64,000 bases of DNA from the NCBI RefSeq assembly GCF_019100495.1, contig NZ_JAHRVA010000008.1, positions 86,919-150,918 of the forward strand. The letters are read 5' to 3'. The position numbers were made by a program, and so were the translations under genes. The notes under the pieces were generated by a model. It made no database searches. It was not told the DNA's origin and saw nothing but the letters and a program-made list of their open reading frames with translations. Positions within the stretch are counted from its first letter, which is position 1, and each line of letters begins with the position of its first letter. Below, one piece after another: positions 27,901 through 36,237 of the stretch. This stretch comes from Falsochrobactrum tianjinense (GTDB lineage Bacteria; Pseudomonadota; Alphaproteobacteria; Rhizobiales; Rhizobiaceae).

Positions 27901-30900
27901 GTTCCGCCAGCATTGACATTGATCGTGCTGGACCCGGCATCACCCGTGAAGACTGCCGTGCCGCCGGACGCTGTTTCGACCGTGCCGTTCACCGTGAGGG
28001 TGGAATTGCCATTCATGGCAATCGTCGGCGTGTCAAGGCTGCCATCCACCTGCAGCGTTCCGTTATCCACGCTGGTAGCGCCGATGCTGTTACCCGAGGC
28101 AGTCAGCACTGTGGTTCCGCTGCCGATCTGCGCCAGGCTGCCCGGACCGCTCAATGTGCCCGTGAAATCGAAAGTGTCGCTGCGGTTGATCGACAATGTT
28201 GAGGTCGGTGCAAAGACGATGATATTGCCTGCACCGGCATTGCCGGAGGTGCCGCCATTGCCGATCATCAGATTACCGTCATTGATGACGGTGTTGCCGG
28301 TATAGCTGTTATTGCCGGTCAATACCCATGTGCCGCTGTCATTTTTGGCCAGCGTGGTCTTGCCGGTTCCGTTGTCAGCGATGGTTCCGCCAAGAGTGTT
28401 GAAATCGGTGTTGGTTCCGCCAAGCGCGATGGTGCGTGCAGTATTGTTGCCCGACAGCGTTACTGCCGAAGTATTGTTGAAAACGAGCGCGCCTGTGCCG
28501 GAGGATTCGATAAAAGTCGTTCCGGCTGCCAGTGTGAAGAGCCGGTCCGTAGTGTCGCCGCTGCCGTTATAACGCAGCGTTGAACCGTTTCCGATCACGA
28601 GATTGCCCGCGGCCAGTGAAGATGCGCCGATGCTGCTGGCTTCGCCGCCATTGGACATTTTGTCGACAACCAGAACACCGCCGTTGATATTGGTTCTGCC
28701 GGTATAGGTGCTGTCAGGATTGGACAATACCCAGGTGCCTGTGCTCGCCTTGTTAAGCGATGTCACGCCGGTACCATTGTTCGTAAGCTGGGCAGCAAGC
28801 GTATTATTGCCGGTGTTTGTGCCGGTCAGGGTCAATGTCTGCGCGGTATTTGAACCACTGAATGTTACCGGCGCATTGCTGGCAAAACTGATCGCACCCG
28901 TGCCGGAGGCATCGAGCACATTACCGCCGGAAGCTCCCAGCGTGAACCGGCGATCCGTGCTGTCGCCTGACCCTATGTAGCGTAATGTCCCGCCATTGAT
29001 AACGAGATTGCCGGCATCCGCGCTCGAAGCGCCGATCGAACTGTTCACGCCGCCATTGTTCAGATGAGTGACAGCCAGCACACCGCCATTGATTGTGGTC
29101 GGCCCGTCATAACTGCTGGTGGCCCCTGAAAGAGTCTGGATACCTGTACCAGCCTTGATTAGTGAACCGCTGCCCGAAATCGCACCGCTATAGGTCTGAT
29201 TTGAACCATAAGTGATCGTCAGTGCGGCTCCGCCCAATGTAATTTCACCAGGTGTGCTGCTGCCGCCCTGTCCGATATAGAGCACATTGTTGTTGAAACC
29301 GGCCAGATCAACAATTGCGCCGGCATTATCCATCCGCAATCCGCTGTCGCCAAATGCGGCAGTGGATCCCGCACGCAAGGTTCCTTCGAGTGCAAACGTA
29401 TGCCCGGTATAGCTATTGGCCCCTTCAAGAACCAGCGTTCCGGCACCCCGTTTTCTGAAACTGGCATTGCCGACGACTGCCCCCTCAAAGCCCAGCGTCG
29501 TTGTAGCTTCGGTCACAAAAATATCGCTTGTCCCGCCCACAGTGAGGCCGCGGTCGACGCTCACGCTGGTGCCTGTGTACTGGAGCGCTCCATTGGAAAT
29601 GACAAGATTGGCTGAATCTGCGGTAGAGGCACCGATGCCGCTGGCCTGTCCGCCGTCAGCAAGACAATTTGTGCTCAGTATGCCCTTGATCGTCGTTGCG
29701 CCCGTATAGTCATTATTACAGCCGGATATGGTCAAAGTGTAGCTGCCAGTGCGCGTCAGGCCACCGGTACCGCTGATCGTACCGCTGAAGTTCCCCCCGG
29801 CGGCAACCTCAAGTGTTGCCGAACCAAGCTCGACCGCGCCGGCGCCAAAGAGACCGCCGACCGTGTTATCATAATCGTTGAGATTCAGACGCGCTCCGGC
29901 GTCGACCGTCATCGGTCCTGTGCCGAAGGCAGTCGTCGAACCGGCTTGCAACTCTCCCGCACTGACGATCGTGTCGCCCGTATAGCTGTTGTTGCCCGAG
30001 AGCAGCAGCGTTCCTGCTCCATATTTGCGCAGGCCGCCGTCTCCGACAACATCTCCGCTGAAACCGAGCGTCGTGCCAATGTCGGCAACATCGATGCCGC
30101 CCGCCGGTGTTTGCAGCGTAAAGCCGCGGTCAACACTTACACTGCTGCCTGTATATTGCAGTGTGCCGGAATTGCTCAGAACCAGATTGGCGGAGTCGCT
30201 TGACGAGGCGCCGATACCGCTGGCAAGTCCGCCATCGGCGAGCGTATTGACAGAAAGCGTACCGCCGGCAACAGTCGTTGCACCGATATAGTCGTTGCCG
30301 CCATTGGCAAGCGTCAGCGTGCCGGCACCTGTTTTCGTCAGCCCGCCATCGTCGGGGCTGGTTACTTTACCGGTGAATGTCAGGTTGGTCGAGGTATTGG
30401 CAACATCGATGGCAGCACTCGTTGCGCCGCCATTCACGACAGTAAATCCACGATCCGTAATGGTAGAGCCGCCCGTATATTGAAGCGTGCCGCTTTCCAG
30501 AACGAGATTCGCCGAGTCGCTGCTCGAAGCGCCGATGGCACTTGCGCTTCCGCCATTCCCGATGCTGTTGACGGATAAAGTGCCCTGACTGACGATCGTT
30601 GCACCGCTATAGGTGTTGGAGCCTGACAGAGTTGCGAGGCCGGTGCCGCCCTTGGTGACACCGATCGCACCGCCATTGTCCACGATCTGGGATCCAATGG
30701 TGAAATTGCCGGTGCTGTTTTGATGAATACCGACGACACCGCCGCCGGAACTCCCTGTCAGCATCCCACCCGTTATCGTCTGGTCATTCTTGCCGACACT
30801 CGGAGCAACGATAATGGTGCCGTCCACCCCAAGGGTTTGCCCGCCTGCAACCGTTACTGTGGAGGGTTTGCCAACCGTATAGCGCAAGCCACCAAGCTGA

Positions 30901-33215
30901 ACGGTTGAGCCGACAGTTCCGAAAAAGCCGTCGACATCGGTAATATACTCTCCGTTCTGCCAGTTACCGGCATCGTCCTTGTCGGTATAATCCGCCTCGG
31001 TGAAAGCCACGATATTGCCGCCAACCACTTTGGCATAGTCGGTTCCGTTGACCGTCGCCCAGCCGCCAAGCACAGTGCTGGTTGTGGTGATGTTTCCGGT
31101 CGTAGGCAGGATAAAACTCACAATCCCGCCTGAATGAGTTACGGCCCCCAGATTGACGGTAAGGCTGCCCCCTGTACCCGAGGTCGCGCTGATCGTATTG
31201 CTGCCGGCTGTAACGCTCAGCCCATTGAAAGTCTGTTCATTGGCTGCCCCGGCACCACCTGTAATGCTGAGCCTGCCGCCAGCCATATTCAGGGCCGAAG
31301 CATTTGAAATAATATTGGAACCAGGTGCACCCGCAGCGGCGAAATCAAGCGCAAGCTCACCGCCGCCAATGATGGTGCTGCCCGTATAGGTGTTTGTGCC
31401 GCTCAGCGTCAGCTTGCCCGTACCAAGCTTCTCCAGACCGCCGCTACCGCTGATGCTTCCAGCAAAGCTCGTGCTGATGGTGCCATTGTTCGTCAGCTTG
31501 CCGCTGCCAAGTGCAACATTGCCACCAGTACCGGCCAGCGTCGGCGCAACGAGATCGTAACTGTTAAGATCGAGCGTACCGCCATTGACCGTAACGCCCG
31601 TTAGCACGCCAAAAGCAGCGGCGTTGCCAGCCCTCAGCGTGCCGCTATTGACAATCACAGCACCTTCGCGCGTGTTGGCAGCGCCGAGCGCCCAAGTGCC
31701 GGCGCCATCGCTTATGAGGTCGCCCTTGCCGCTGATAACGCCGGAAAGCGTGTTTACCCCGGCAAAGCTGCCACCGAGCGTAAAACTGTTATTGCTGGCG
31801 AGCGGATCGAGATTGACCCCACCGGAAAGTGTCAGGGCGCCACTGCCATCGTTGAGAATATTTCCCGATGCAATCGTCCACTGACGATTACTGTTCCCGC
31901 CGGTGCCAGTGTAGCTCAGCGTACCCTTATTCGAAATAGAGATGGGATCGGTACCCGCGCCGAGAGAGCTTGCAGTCCCCGCGTCCGCAAGCACCGAAGC
32001 GCGAACAGTGATGGTACTGATCTCGGATGTGCCAGTATAGGAATTGACGCCACCCAAGGTAATCGTCCGGCCAGTCTTCCCGCTGAAGTCGTACTTATCT
32101 CCGCTGAGCGTGCCCAGAAGCTCTATATCCGCATCTTCCGCGAAAAAACCGCTGGCGCCCGAAGTGAGGACATCGCCGGTTATCGACAGCGTTCCCGTAC
32201 CCCGGTTACGGATGAGCGCCGCTCCCCCATACAGTTCCCAGTTGCGGTTGGAGCTGTCGCCGTCACCGAGATAGATGACATTGTCGGAATATTGGCTCGA
32301 CTGGGCGAATATGATCGTGCCGTCGCTAACCGTCACCGGCGCTCCGAGGGAGCTTGCTTCACCGAGATTGCCGATTGACGTGAAATAGCTGCTGCCGGTG
32401 CCGTTGACACCGTTGAAGGTCGTGATGCCGGTATAGGTGCTGGCATCGTTGCTCATCGTGACGCCGACACCCACTGAGACTTGACCATTGCCCGTAACAA
32501 GCGCGGACCCTGCACCAGCGCCAGCCAGATTCAGCTTGCCGCCATCCCCGATATTAACTGTTCGGTTCGTATTCGCACCCGATATCGTCAACCCGACCGA
32601 TGCACCAGCTGCCGTGACGATATTATTGCCAGCCGCACCCAAAGCGGCATCACTCCCCACATTGAGTGTACCTGCGTCGAGATTTATTCCGCCGGTGAAT
32701 GTGTTGATGCCATTCAATGCCAGTATGCCACCTCCGGCTTTGGTCAAGCCGGATGTACCCGCGATCACAGAATTAATGGTACTCGTTCCAGTGCTGACCG
32801 TGACCGTCGGCATCACACCGCCCAGCGTTAGCGTACCGCCGCTCAGCGTATAGCCGTTCGTATTAAATGCGAGGCCATTGGCCGTGATCGGCGAGCCCAG
32901 TGTTACTGTGCCAGCCGTACCGCCAAAAATCGCGATGTCTAGTCCAGCATTGTTCCACGCAGTATAGGGGCCGCTGACCCCGTCCGCATTCGGGCTCCAG
33001 AAAGACGATGTCAGATTCCAGGTACCCGTACCGCCGGATCCGGGAGACGTCTGATTGGCATCCCAGTACTGATCAGCAGCCGCAGCCGGATAAAGCATAA
33101 GCCCGGCCAGCAAAGCCCCTGGGAGAGTGCTCGCACGCACCGCACGCGCAAAAACGGAAACAACCTGTCCAATATAGGGCGCATAGCTGGCGACCTCGCC
33201 CTTGTACTTCGTCAT
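21912..33215 (-). CDS. bmaC: Giant monomeric autotransporter adhesin (BmaC-like)
   Basis: Type Va autotransporter of 3767 residues. ATG 33215 opens an extended signal peptide (MTKYKGEVASYAPYIGQ, then hydrophobic LPGALLAGLMLYPAAAA; cleavage near 48). The passenger (about 50-3350) is made of dozens of PATR-type beta-helix repeats of the form G-GTLTLTG-NSYTG-T-I-GGTL. Larger modules beginning Y/F-WDG start at Trp51, 2105, 2646 and 3035; the last three are close copies. The beta-barrel occupies about 3490-3767 and ends GFMVKW with an aromatic last residue. Mature protein has only four Cys (1166, 1184, 3277, 3295). Size and design fit BmaC, the roughly 340-kDa fibronectin-binding adhesin of Brucella; the symbol rests on that, not on alignment. 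The ribosome binding site is weak, and an upstream ATG at 33332 lacks a signal peptide. Confidence 0.85.
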   Translation of the reverse strand: MTKYKGEVASYAPYIGQVVSVFARAVRASTLPGALLAGLMLYPAAAADQYWDANQTSPGSGGTGTWNLTSSFWSPNADGVSGPYTAWNNAGLDIAIFGGTAGTVTLGSPITANGLAFNTNGYTLSGGTLTLGGVMPTVTVSTGTSTINSVIAGTSGLTKAGGGILALNGINTFTGGINLDAGTLNVGSDAALGAAGNNIVTAAGASVGLTISGANTNRTVNIGDGGKLNLAGAGAGSALVTGNGQVSVGVGVTMSNDASTYTGITTFNGVNGTGSSYFTSIGNLGEASSLGAPVTVSDGTIIFAQSSQYSDNVIYLGDGDSSNRNWELYGGAALIRNRGTGTLSITGDVLTSGASGFFAEDADIELLGTLSGDKYDFSGKTGRTITLGGVNSYTGTSEISTITVRASVLADAGTASSLGAGTDPISISNKGTLSYTGTGGNSNRQWTIASGNILNDGSGALTLSGGVNLDPLASNNSFTLGGSFAGVNTLSGVISGKGDLISDGAGTWALGAANTREGAVIVNSGTLRAGNAAAFGVLTGVTVNGGTLDLNSYDLVAPTLAGTGGNVALGSGKLTNNGTISTSFAGSISGSGGLEKLGTGKLTLSGTNTYTGSTIIGGGELALDFAAAGAPGSNIISNASALNMAGGRLSITGGAGAANEQTFNGLSVTAGSNTISATSGTGGSLTVNLGAVTHSGGIVSFILPTTGNITTTSTVLGGWATVNGTDYAKVVGGNIVAFTEADYTDKDDAGNWQNGEYITDVDGFFGTVGSTVQLGGLRYTVGKPSTVTVAGGQTLGVDGTIIVAPSVGKNDQTITGGMLTGSSGGGVVGIHQNSTGNFTIGSQIVDNGGAIGVTKGGTGLATLSGSNTYSGATIVSQGTLSVNSIGNGGSASAIGASSSDSANLVLESGTLQYTGGSTITDRGFTVVNGGATSAAIDVANTSTNLTFTGKVTSPDDGGLTKTGAGTLTLANGGNDYIGATTVAGGTLSVNTLADGGLASGIGASSSDSANLVLSNSGTLQYTGSSVSVDRGFTLQTPAGGIDVADIGTTLGFSGDVVGDGGLRKYGAGTLLLSGNNSYTGDTIVSAGELQAGSTTAFGTGPMTVDAGARLNLNDYDNTVGGLFGAGAVELGSATLEVAAGGNFSGTISGTGGLTRTGSYTLTISGCNNDYTGATTIKGILSTNCLADGGQASGIGASTADSANLVISNGALQYTGTSVSVDRGLTVGGTSDIFVTEATTTLGFEGAVVGNASFRKRGAGTLVLEGANSYTGHTFALEGTLRAGSTAAFGDSGLRMDNAGAIVDLAGFNNNVLYIGQGGSSTPGEITLGGAALTITYGSNQTYSGAISGSGSLIKAGTGIQTLSGATSSYDGPTTINGGVLAVTHLNNGGVNSSIGASSADAGNLVINGGTLRYIGSGDSTDRRFTLGASGGNVLDASGTGAISFASNAPVTFSGSNTAQTLTLTGTNTGNNTLAAQLTNNGTGVTSLNKASTGTWVLSNPDSTYTGRTNINGGVLVVDKMSNGGEASSIGASSLAAGNLVIGNGSTLRYNGSGDTTDRLFTLAAGTTFIESSGTGALVFNNTSAVTLSGNNTARTIALGGTNTDFNTLGGTIADNGTGKTTLAKNDSGTWVLTGNNSYTGNTVINDGNLMIGNGGTSGNAGAGNIIVFAPTSTLSINRSDTFDFTGTLSGPGSLAQIGSGTTVLTASGNSIGATSVDNGTLQVDGSLDTPTIAMNGNSTLTVNGTVETASGGTAVFTGDAGSSTINVNAGGTLRANGYLGAGDDTINVSGTLDTGAGNLQLGAGNDTLVLNDSAVFDGGGVDAGTGGETGRGDTLKVDTTAGRTLDGANVTNFESLDKLGTGTLTLTGAHGYSAGTMIDAGTLQIGSGAMAGSLGGDVLNNGTLAFNLDNDYGFSGTISGSGGVNKLGTGTTALTGNNSYAGATNILGGTLLVNGNQSAATGQTSVANGAALGGTGTVGGNVMVADGGAINPGEAGSAPGTLTINGDLVLSSGSSLNFNFGEADIVGGPLNDHLVVGGDLTLDGTLNVTQTPGGNFGPGIYRVISYDGSLTDNGLNLTSPDYSLQTSVNNQVNLVNSAGMALSYWDGDAGPHGNGVVNGGNGTWFAAGGRNWTDETGTFNAPFDNGSFAIFAGTSGTVIVDNSAGQVQATGMQFATGGYIVQGSDIELVGPDAIIRVGDGTQAGASYVATITSNLTGTSVLEKTDQGTLVLGGINSYSGGTAINGGTIQISADSNLGLASGNLSLNGGTLRNTGAIVSGRLTALDAGGGTFDTLADLTLNGIVSGTGSLTKTGGGTLTLAGVNSYAGGTAINGGTVAVSADQNLGQANGAVTFNGGTLNNTAGFASSRDAVLNASGGTFKTDGDLSWQGMISGAGSLTKTGAGALVLTADTSYSGGTTISAGTLQLGNGGTSGFIIGDVTNNDALAFNRSDTVNFDGLISGSGTLEQKGPGTVILTADNTYAGQTTVNGGALYINGDQSLATGEVTVASSASLGGVGTIGGNVTLGALATLNPGDLSVTPGTLTINGDLTIAPNATLAYNFGQAGVIGGAYNDLTVVHGDLLLDGIIDVTEAPGGNFGPGIYRVISYDGALTDGGLVSASPDHAVQTAIANQVNLVSTSGLLLNFWDGADASLHHNDAVNGGDGVWQLGGSANWTGSTGDLNGTFDNGSFAVFGGKAGNVTVDAGAGAITVAGMQFATDGYLVEGDSIALNGPQATIRVGDGTMPGAGYVATIASDLTGNSQLVKTDLGTLVLDGANSYSGGTAIHGGTVQISNDSNLGALSGQLTFDSGTLRNTAAMSSTRDAGLLAGGGSFQTDAELTLSGLISGMGALTKGGNGALILTGTNSYSGDTTVSAGGLFVNGDQTAANGATSVLSGASLGGKGIIGGNVTISDGGTLNPGDADGTPGTLSILGDLSLSSGSILNYSFGSANEVGGSLNDLTTVGGNLVLDGTINVSVTPGGSFGPGVYRVFSYDGALTDNGLSIGSIPSSGAYVQTSIANQVNLVTTDGLSLNYWDGNAGPKNNGVVDGGDGLWQSSIGNENWTDSTGTINAPYSDSSFAIFAGKAGMVTVDNSLGNVTASGMQFASDGYVIEGDDLALTGGTTSTIRVGDGTTDGAGFTATISSQLTGSTQLVKTDLGTLVLTGANSYTGGTAVNGGTLAVSSDANLGEASGEVSLNGGTLNTTASFETARQLNALGEVNVRTDAETVLTWNGFISGAGNLHKLGGGRLDIASDNSAFAGTTSVQEGVLEVSGSLCGDVNVLSGGRLEGNGTVCDTNNFEGGTVAPGVSIGTLTVDGNYSGSDGTLEIEAELGGDSSKADRLVVTGNTSGTSNVKVVNLGGGGAQTENGIKIIDVGGKSEGTFSLLGDYLFQGEKAVVGGAYAYRLYKDGISTPADGDWYLRSTYLNPNNPEPQPLYAPGVPLYEAYANVLQSFNELGTLQQRVGNRSWGAEATPQGADVPGAGPVDRSAIWARIEAAHSSITPERSTTVSDYDTTVWKLQAGLDGMLHEGESGILIGGVTAHFGTVSSSIMSVFGTGSIDTTGYGLGGTMTWYGENGFYADAQAQLTWYDSDIKSATLGKTLAEGNNGFGYALSIEAGQKIALQDGWSLTPQAQLAYSSVRFSRFTDPYSAEVSAGDGDRLLGRLGLSGNYERQWTDSLGQVRRSHVYGIANVYYDFLNGSDVDVSGVGFSSRNQALWGGIGMGGTLSWDDGHYALYGEALAKTSLKDFGDSKSIGAKLGFMVKW

Positions 33216-33331
33216 GCGCCCACCCCGCAGCAAGCACAGGAAAGCTCGCGCATGTGGCTGTGTTGTTCTACTTATTCTCTGAGCAACGGGATGATATCCA
33301 CGCCAGTTCGACCGCTTTTTTGTCGGTGACA

Positions 33332-33532
33332 TTATTTCTCTCCCGCGCTGCTAATTGCTTCAATAAACTCACCTGCGGTCGTCACATAATAACTGGCGGC
33401 ACGCGCAGTGTTCATTGGGCTAAAAGAAAAAACACCTGCATACAGGAGCGTCCCAAAAGACTCCCCTGGACGCAATTTTCGAGCCAGAGTAATAGTCGAG
33501 TTAATGCGCCTTCTGGTTACGGGAATCGACAT
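33332..33532 (-). pseudogene. Short signal-peptide-like reading frame upstream of the autotransporter, possible remnant
   Basis: A 66-codon frame on the same strand as the autotransporter. It starts with basic RRRINSTITLARKLRPG, has a hydrophobic stretch and an ARAA cleavage-like site, then SYYVTTAGEFIEAISSAGEK and stop. That tail resembles the first strand of beta-helix surface proteins. It could be the broken beginning of another autotransporter or a decayed 5' end. AAGGA lies about ten bases upstream of its start. Product and function are unknown, and it may simply be chance. Confidence 0.3.
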
Positions 33533-34162
33533 AATCGAGAAGGTCCTTTGTTCTGGCAGGTGTGTTTATGGTCTCAATAACAAAGATAATAATTTTTGCA
33601 CAGTGTAAATAAGCTTTATGAAAAATTAGATAATACTTAATAGTTGCTTTAGTTAAAGCTAATATACTTATGGTTGTATAATGCCTGTGCAAGCAGTACG
33701 GTGCTTTTATATTTCAAGCTTTCGCGCACTACTAAAGGTTGAGGTTTCTGGCGTACTTAAAGACTGGAGCGATGAGCAACCATCGTCGACTGGTGGATCG
33801 CAACAGTTTGCGTTCTCGGTATTGATTTTTACTGATGGGTTGGAAGCTCGCTCTCACGAGCGTGTCGCAGAATGCCGTGATGGTGATGCTTTACGTCATC
33901 AATAGAGGAGGAGGCATCCATGGATGAAGTTATCATCGTTGGCGTCGCTGCCACTGTGTGTGATTGCAATGGAGCTTGTGATCGAAGGCAGGGAAGCGCT
34001 TGCGCGTCGGCATCAGGCTGATATTGGCAATGAGGCCGTATGTATCCGAACTCACGCATTTTCGTGATTGCAAATTGCTGACAAAAGTTCCTTAGATGAA
34101 CGCTACAAGCAAGAGGCATTCTGTAAGATGCTTCTTAAATCATTGTTCTTCTTTAAGAAAAC
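33533..34162. other. A+T-rich intergenic region between autotransporter and tRNA-Gly
   Basis: About 600 bases, strikingly A+T-rich at 33580-33690, with no recognisable long gene. It probably holds the promoter of the minus-strand surface-protein region. The only coding candidates are the short frames at 33920-34067, behind a strong ribosome binding site. No repeat of the AGCATTTCC family was seen here. Confidence 0.5.
33924..34067 (+). CDS. Possible small protein, 47 residues, unknown
   Basis: ATG 33924 is preceded by GAGGAGGAGG (33905-33914), one of the strongest ribosome binding sites in the window. The frame encodes MKLSSLASLPLCVIAMELVI followed by a charged segment EGREALARRHQADIGNEA and stops at 34067. 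A competing ATG at 33920 in another frame gives 33 Cys/Ala-rich residues. The hydrophobic N-terminus could be a membrane or export segment. I do not recognise the protein; the ribosome binding site is the only real support. Confidence 0.3.
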   Translation: MKLSSLASLPLCVIAMELVIEGREALARRHQADIGNEAVCIRTHAFS

Positions 34163-34237
34163 TGGAGCGGGCGAAGGGATTCGAACCCTCGACCCCAACC
34201 TTGGCAAGGTTGTGCTCTACCCCTGAGCTACACCCGC
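34163..34237 (-). tRNA. tRNA-Gly(GCC)
   Basis: 75 bases including encoded CCA. The acceptor stem is GCGGGTG/CGCCCGC, the D arm TAGCTCAGGGGTAGAGC and the anticodon arm AACCTTGCCAAGGTT with anticodon GCC at 34203-34205. The T arm GAGGGTTCGAATCCCTT is intact. All stems pair. It lies alone between the intergenic region and the proX-like gene. Confidence 0.97.
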
Positions 34238-34490
34238 TCGCGCCAGTCGTTTCCGCCAAGCAGGCGCTATATGGACCAACACTTCGCCGATTGCAACAGG
34301 GAAATTGCAGGAAATGCCGTTTCCCTCAAATAAACTCTATGCTGCCCTGTAAGTAGCTGTAAAAACACTTTATTGTCCTTGAAGCCGATGGCGGTTCCGC
34401 TCCGGCGGCGAACCATATATGACTTTCAACAGGATATTTTCCGGTAAGAACCATCGAAATAGCCCGATTGCCGGGGGAAATGGAATAGAT

Positions 34491-35012
34491 ATGCCTCTGA
34501 CGCCACAGGAACTTCACGATTATCTGCGCGATCTCGATATCGAGGTCAGGACTGTCGAACATCCGCCATTATTCACCGTGGCGGATTCGCAAGGCCTACG
34601 CGGGGAAATCACCGGTGGCCACACCAAGAATCTCTTTCTCAAGGACAAAAAGGACAATTTCTTTCTGGTGACGGTGGAAGAGGAGGCAGTCGTCGATCTC
34701 AAATCGATACACCATATCATCGGCGCAGCGAGCCGCGTTTCCTTCGGTAAGCCGGAAAAGCTGTTCGAATATCTGGGCGTCATTCCCGGCGCGGTGACGG
34801 TGTTCGGCGCGGTCAATGACAAAGAACATAATGTCGAGATCATTCTTGATGCAGGATTGATGCAACATGACATCATCAACGGTCATCCGCTGACCAATGA
34901 AGCCACGACTTCAATAGCGCGCGGCGATTTGATGCGCTTTCTTGAGGCAACGGGCCATAAGCCGCGTATTCTTGCCGTTTCGGAGGATGCGAAAGCCACT
35001 GTATCGGTATAG
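34491..35012 (+). CDS. ProX/YbaK-type aminoacyl-tRNA editing protein
   Basis: Free-standing editing domain of the prolyl-tRNA synthetase INS/YbaK superfamily, 173 residues; relatives hydrolyse mischarged Ala-tRNA(Pro). Key features: VEHPPLFTVADSQGLRGE near 22, and GGHTKNLFLKDKKDNFFLV near 42 with the conserved Lys needed for deacylation. VSFGKPEKLFEYLGVIPGAV near 83 and HPLTNEATTSI near 146 complete the fold. ATG 34491 begins where homology begins; an in-frame start at 34419 would add an unrelated stretch. It is a single gene. Confidence 0.87.
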   Translation: MPLTPQELHDYLRDLDIEVRTVEHPPLFTVADSQGLRGEITGGHTKNLFLKDKKDNFFLVTVEEEAVVDLKSIHHIIGAASRVSFGKPEKLFEYLGVIPGAVTVFGAVNDKEHNVEIILDAGLMQHDIINGHPLTNEATTSIARGDLMRFLEATGHKPRILAVSEDAKATVSV

Positions 35013-35132
35013 ACTGCGGACGAATATTTGTTCGCCCGGCTGACTTGAAATCTGCGGACATAAGTACAAACTGAAATATCGAAACCGGTCACGCTTGCTG
35101 TCGTGCGAACCGGCAGACATGAGGAATATCCG

Positions 35133-36095
35133 ATGACAAGCCAGAACAATCCCTATTCCAGCGCAGGCGGGCAAATGTCGGCCAATGTAACTTTTGGTGC
35201 ATCGGGTGCCGCGCCGGCAGGGGCTGATCTGATCAAGGACACGACCACCGCAGGTTTTCAGGCGGACGTTATCGCCGAATCGCGCAAACAGCCGGTGCTT
35301 GTGGATTTCTGGGCACCATGGTGCGGCCCGTGCAAGCAATTGACGCCAGTGCTTGAAAACGCAGTGCGTCAGGCGGGTGGCGCAGTGAAGCTGGTCAAGA
35401 TGAACATCGATGATCACCCGGCTATCGCCGGACAGCTTGGCATCCAGTCCATCCCCGCCGTGATTGCTTTCGTCAACGGCCAGCCTGCCGATGGTTTCAT
35501 GGGCGCCGTACCCGAATCTCAGATCAAGGAATTCATCACCAGGATTGGCGGTCCCAGCGACCAGGAAACGGCGCTCAATGAGGCTATAAATGCCGCAGCC
35601 GAACTGCTTGAAAGCGGCGATTTCGTGCAGGCCGCCAAAATCTTCTCTTCGATTCTTCAGGCAACCCCCGACAATGTCGATGCGGCTGTTGGTCTTGCCA
35701 CTTGCCTGCTGGAATCGGGCGATGCGGAAAAAGCGCGCGAAATACTGGCAAGCCTGCCTGCCGACAAGAAGGATGCGGCGTCCGTGCGGGCGCTTGAGGC
35801 CAAGTTGGCGCTGGCCGACCAGGTGAAGCTCATTGGCGATCCGATCGAGCTGGAACGCCGCGTTCAGGCGGATGGCAAGGATTATCAGGCTCGTTTCGAC
35901 CTCGCGCAGGTGCGCAACGCGCAGGGACGGCGCGAGGAAGCTGCTGATGAATTACTGGCGATCATGCGGGCCGATCGCACATGGAACGACGATGGCGCGC
36001 GCAAGCAGCTTTTGCAGCTTTTTGAAGCGTGGGGCAATACCGATCCGGCAACGCTAGGTGCGCGCCGCAAACTCTCGTCTCTGCTCTTTTCCTGA
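35133..36095 (+). CDS. Thioredoxin-TPR co-chaperone (YbbN/CnoX type)
   Basis: 320 residues. The N-terminal thioredoxin fold (about 45-145) keeps an intact WCGPCK active site in VDFWAPWCGPCKQLTPVLE, unlike E. coli CnoX, which lacks the second Cys. The C-terminal half (about 150-320) has TPR-like helical repeats: AAELLESGDFVQAAKIFSSI, then AVGLATCLLESGDAEKAREI. Proteins of this type guard clients from oxidation and pass them to chaperones. ATG 35133 follows GAGGAA by six bases. Confidence 0.85.
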   Translation: MTSQNNPYSSAGGQMSANVTFGASGAAPAGADLIKDTTTAGFQADVIAESRKQPVLVDFWAPWCGPCKQLTPVLENAVRQAGGAVKLVKMNIDDHPAIAGQLGIQSIPAVIAFVNGQPADGFMGAVPESQIKEFITRIGGPSDQETALNEAINAAAELLESGDFVQAAKIFSSILQATPDNVDAAVGLATCLLESGDAEKAREILASLPADKKDAASVRALEAKLALADQVKLIGDPIELERRVQADGKDYQARFDLAQVRNAQGRREEAADELLAIMRADRTWNDDGARKQLLQLFEAWGNTDPATLGARRKLSSLLFS

Positions 36096-36120
36096 TCGGG
36101 AAGTCCGGAGGCGGGACTAT

Positions 36121-36226
36121 TAGAGCATTTCCAGCAAAAGCGTGAAACGGTTTTGCGTCGGATAATGTGACAAAACAAAGATTTGGAGCGGGTCCGGTGA
36201 CTCCGTTTAAACAGGAACCGCTCCAA
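36121..36226. repeat. Composite palindromic intergenic repeat (full-length copy)
   Basis: Starts TAGAGCATTTCCAGCAAAAG. A first hairpin unit (GCAAAA/TTTTGC, 36121-36168) is followed by a second unit in which TTGGAGCGGGTCC (36183-36195) pairs with GGAACCGCTCCAA (36214-36226). The right end abuts the ribosome binding site of the LON-domain gene. The total of about 106 bases fits the size reported for Brucella palindromic repeats (Bru-RS), though identity to them was not tested. Confidence 0.75.
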
Positions 36227-36237
36227 GGGAGATTGCA

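Noticed and set aside
23500-32700. CRISPR-like array from regularly repeated short motifs
   Set aside because: The periodic motifs are codons of beta-helix repeats in one open frame, with variable spacing and no cas genes.
22152-32853. Many long plus-strand frames opposite the autotransporter gene (for example 22152-23366, 24804-26408, 27606-28202)
   Set aside because: They mirror the repetitive, GC-rich minus-strand coding sequence, have no coherent domains, and lack ribosome binding sites.
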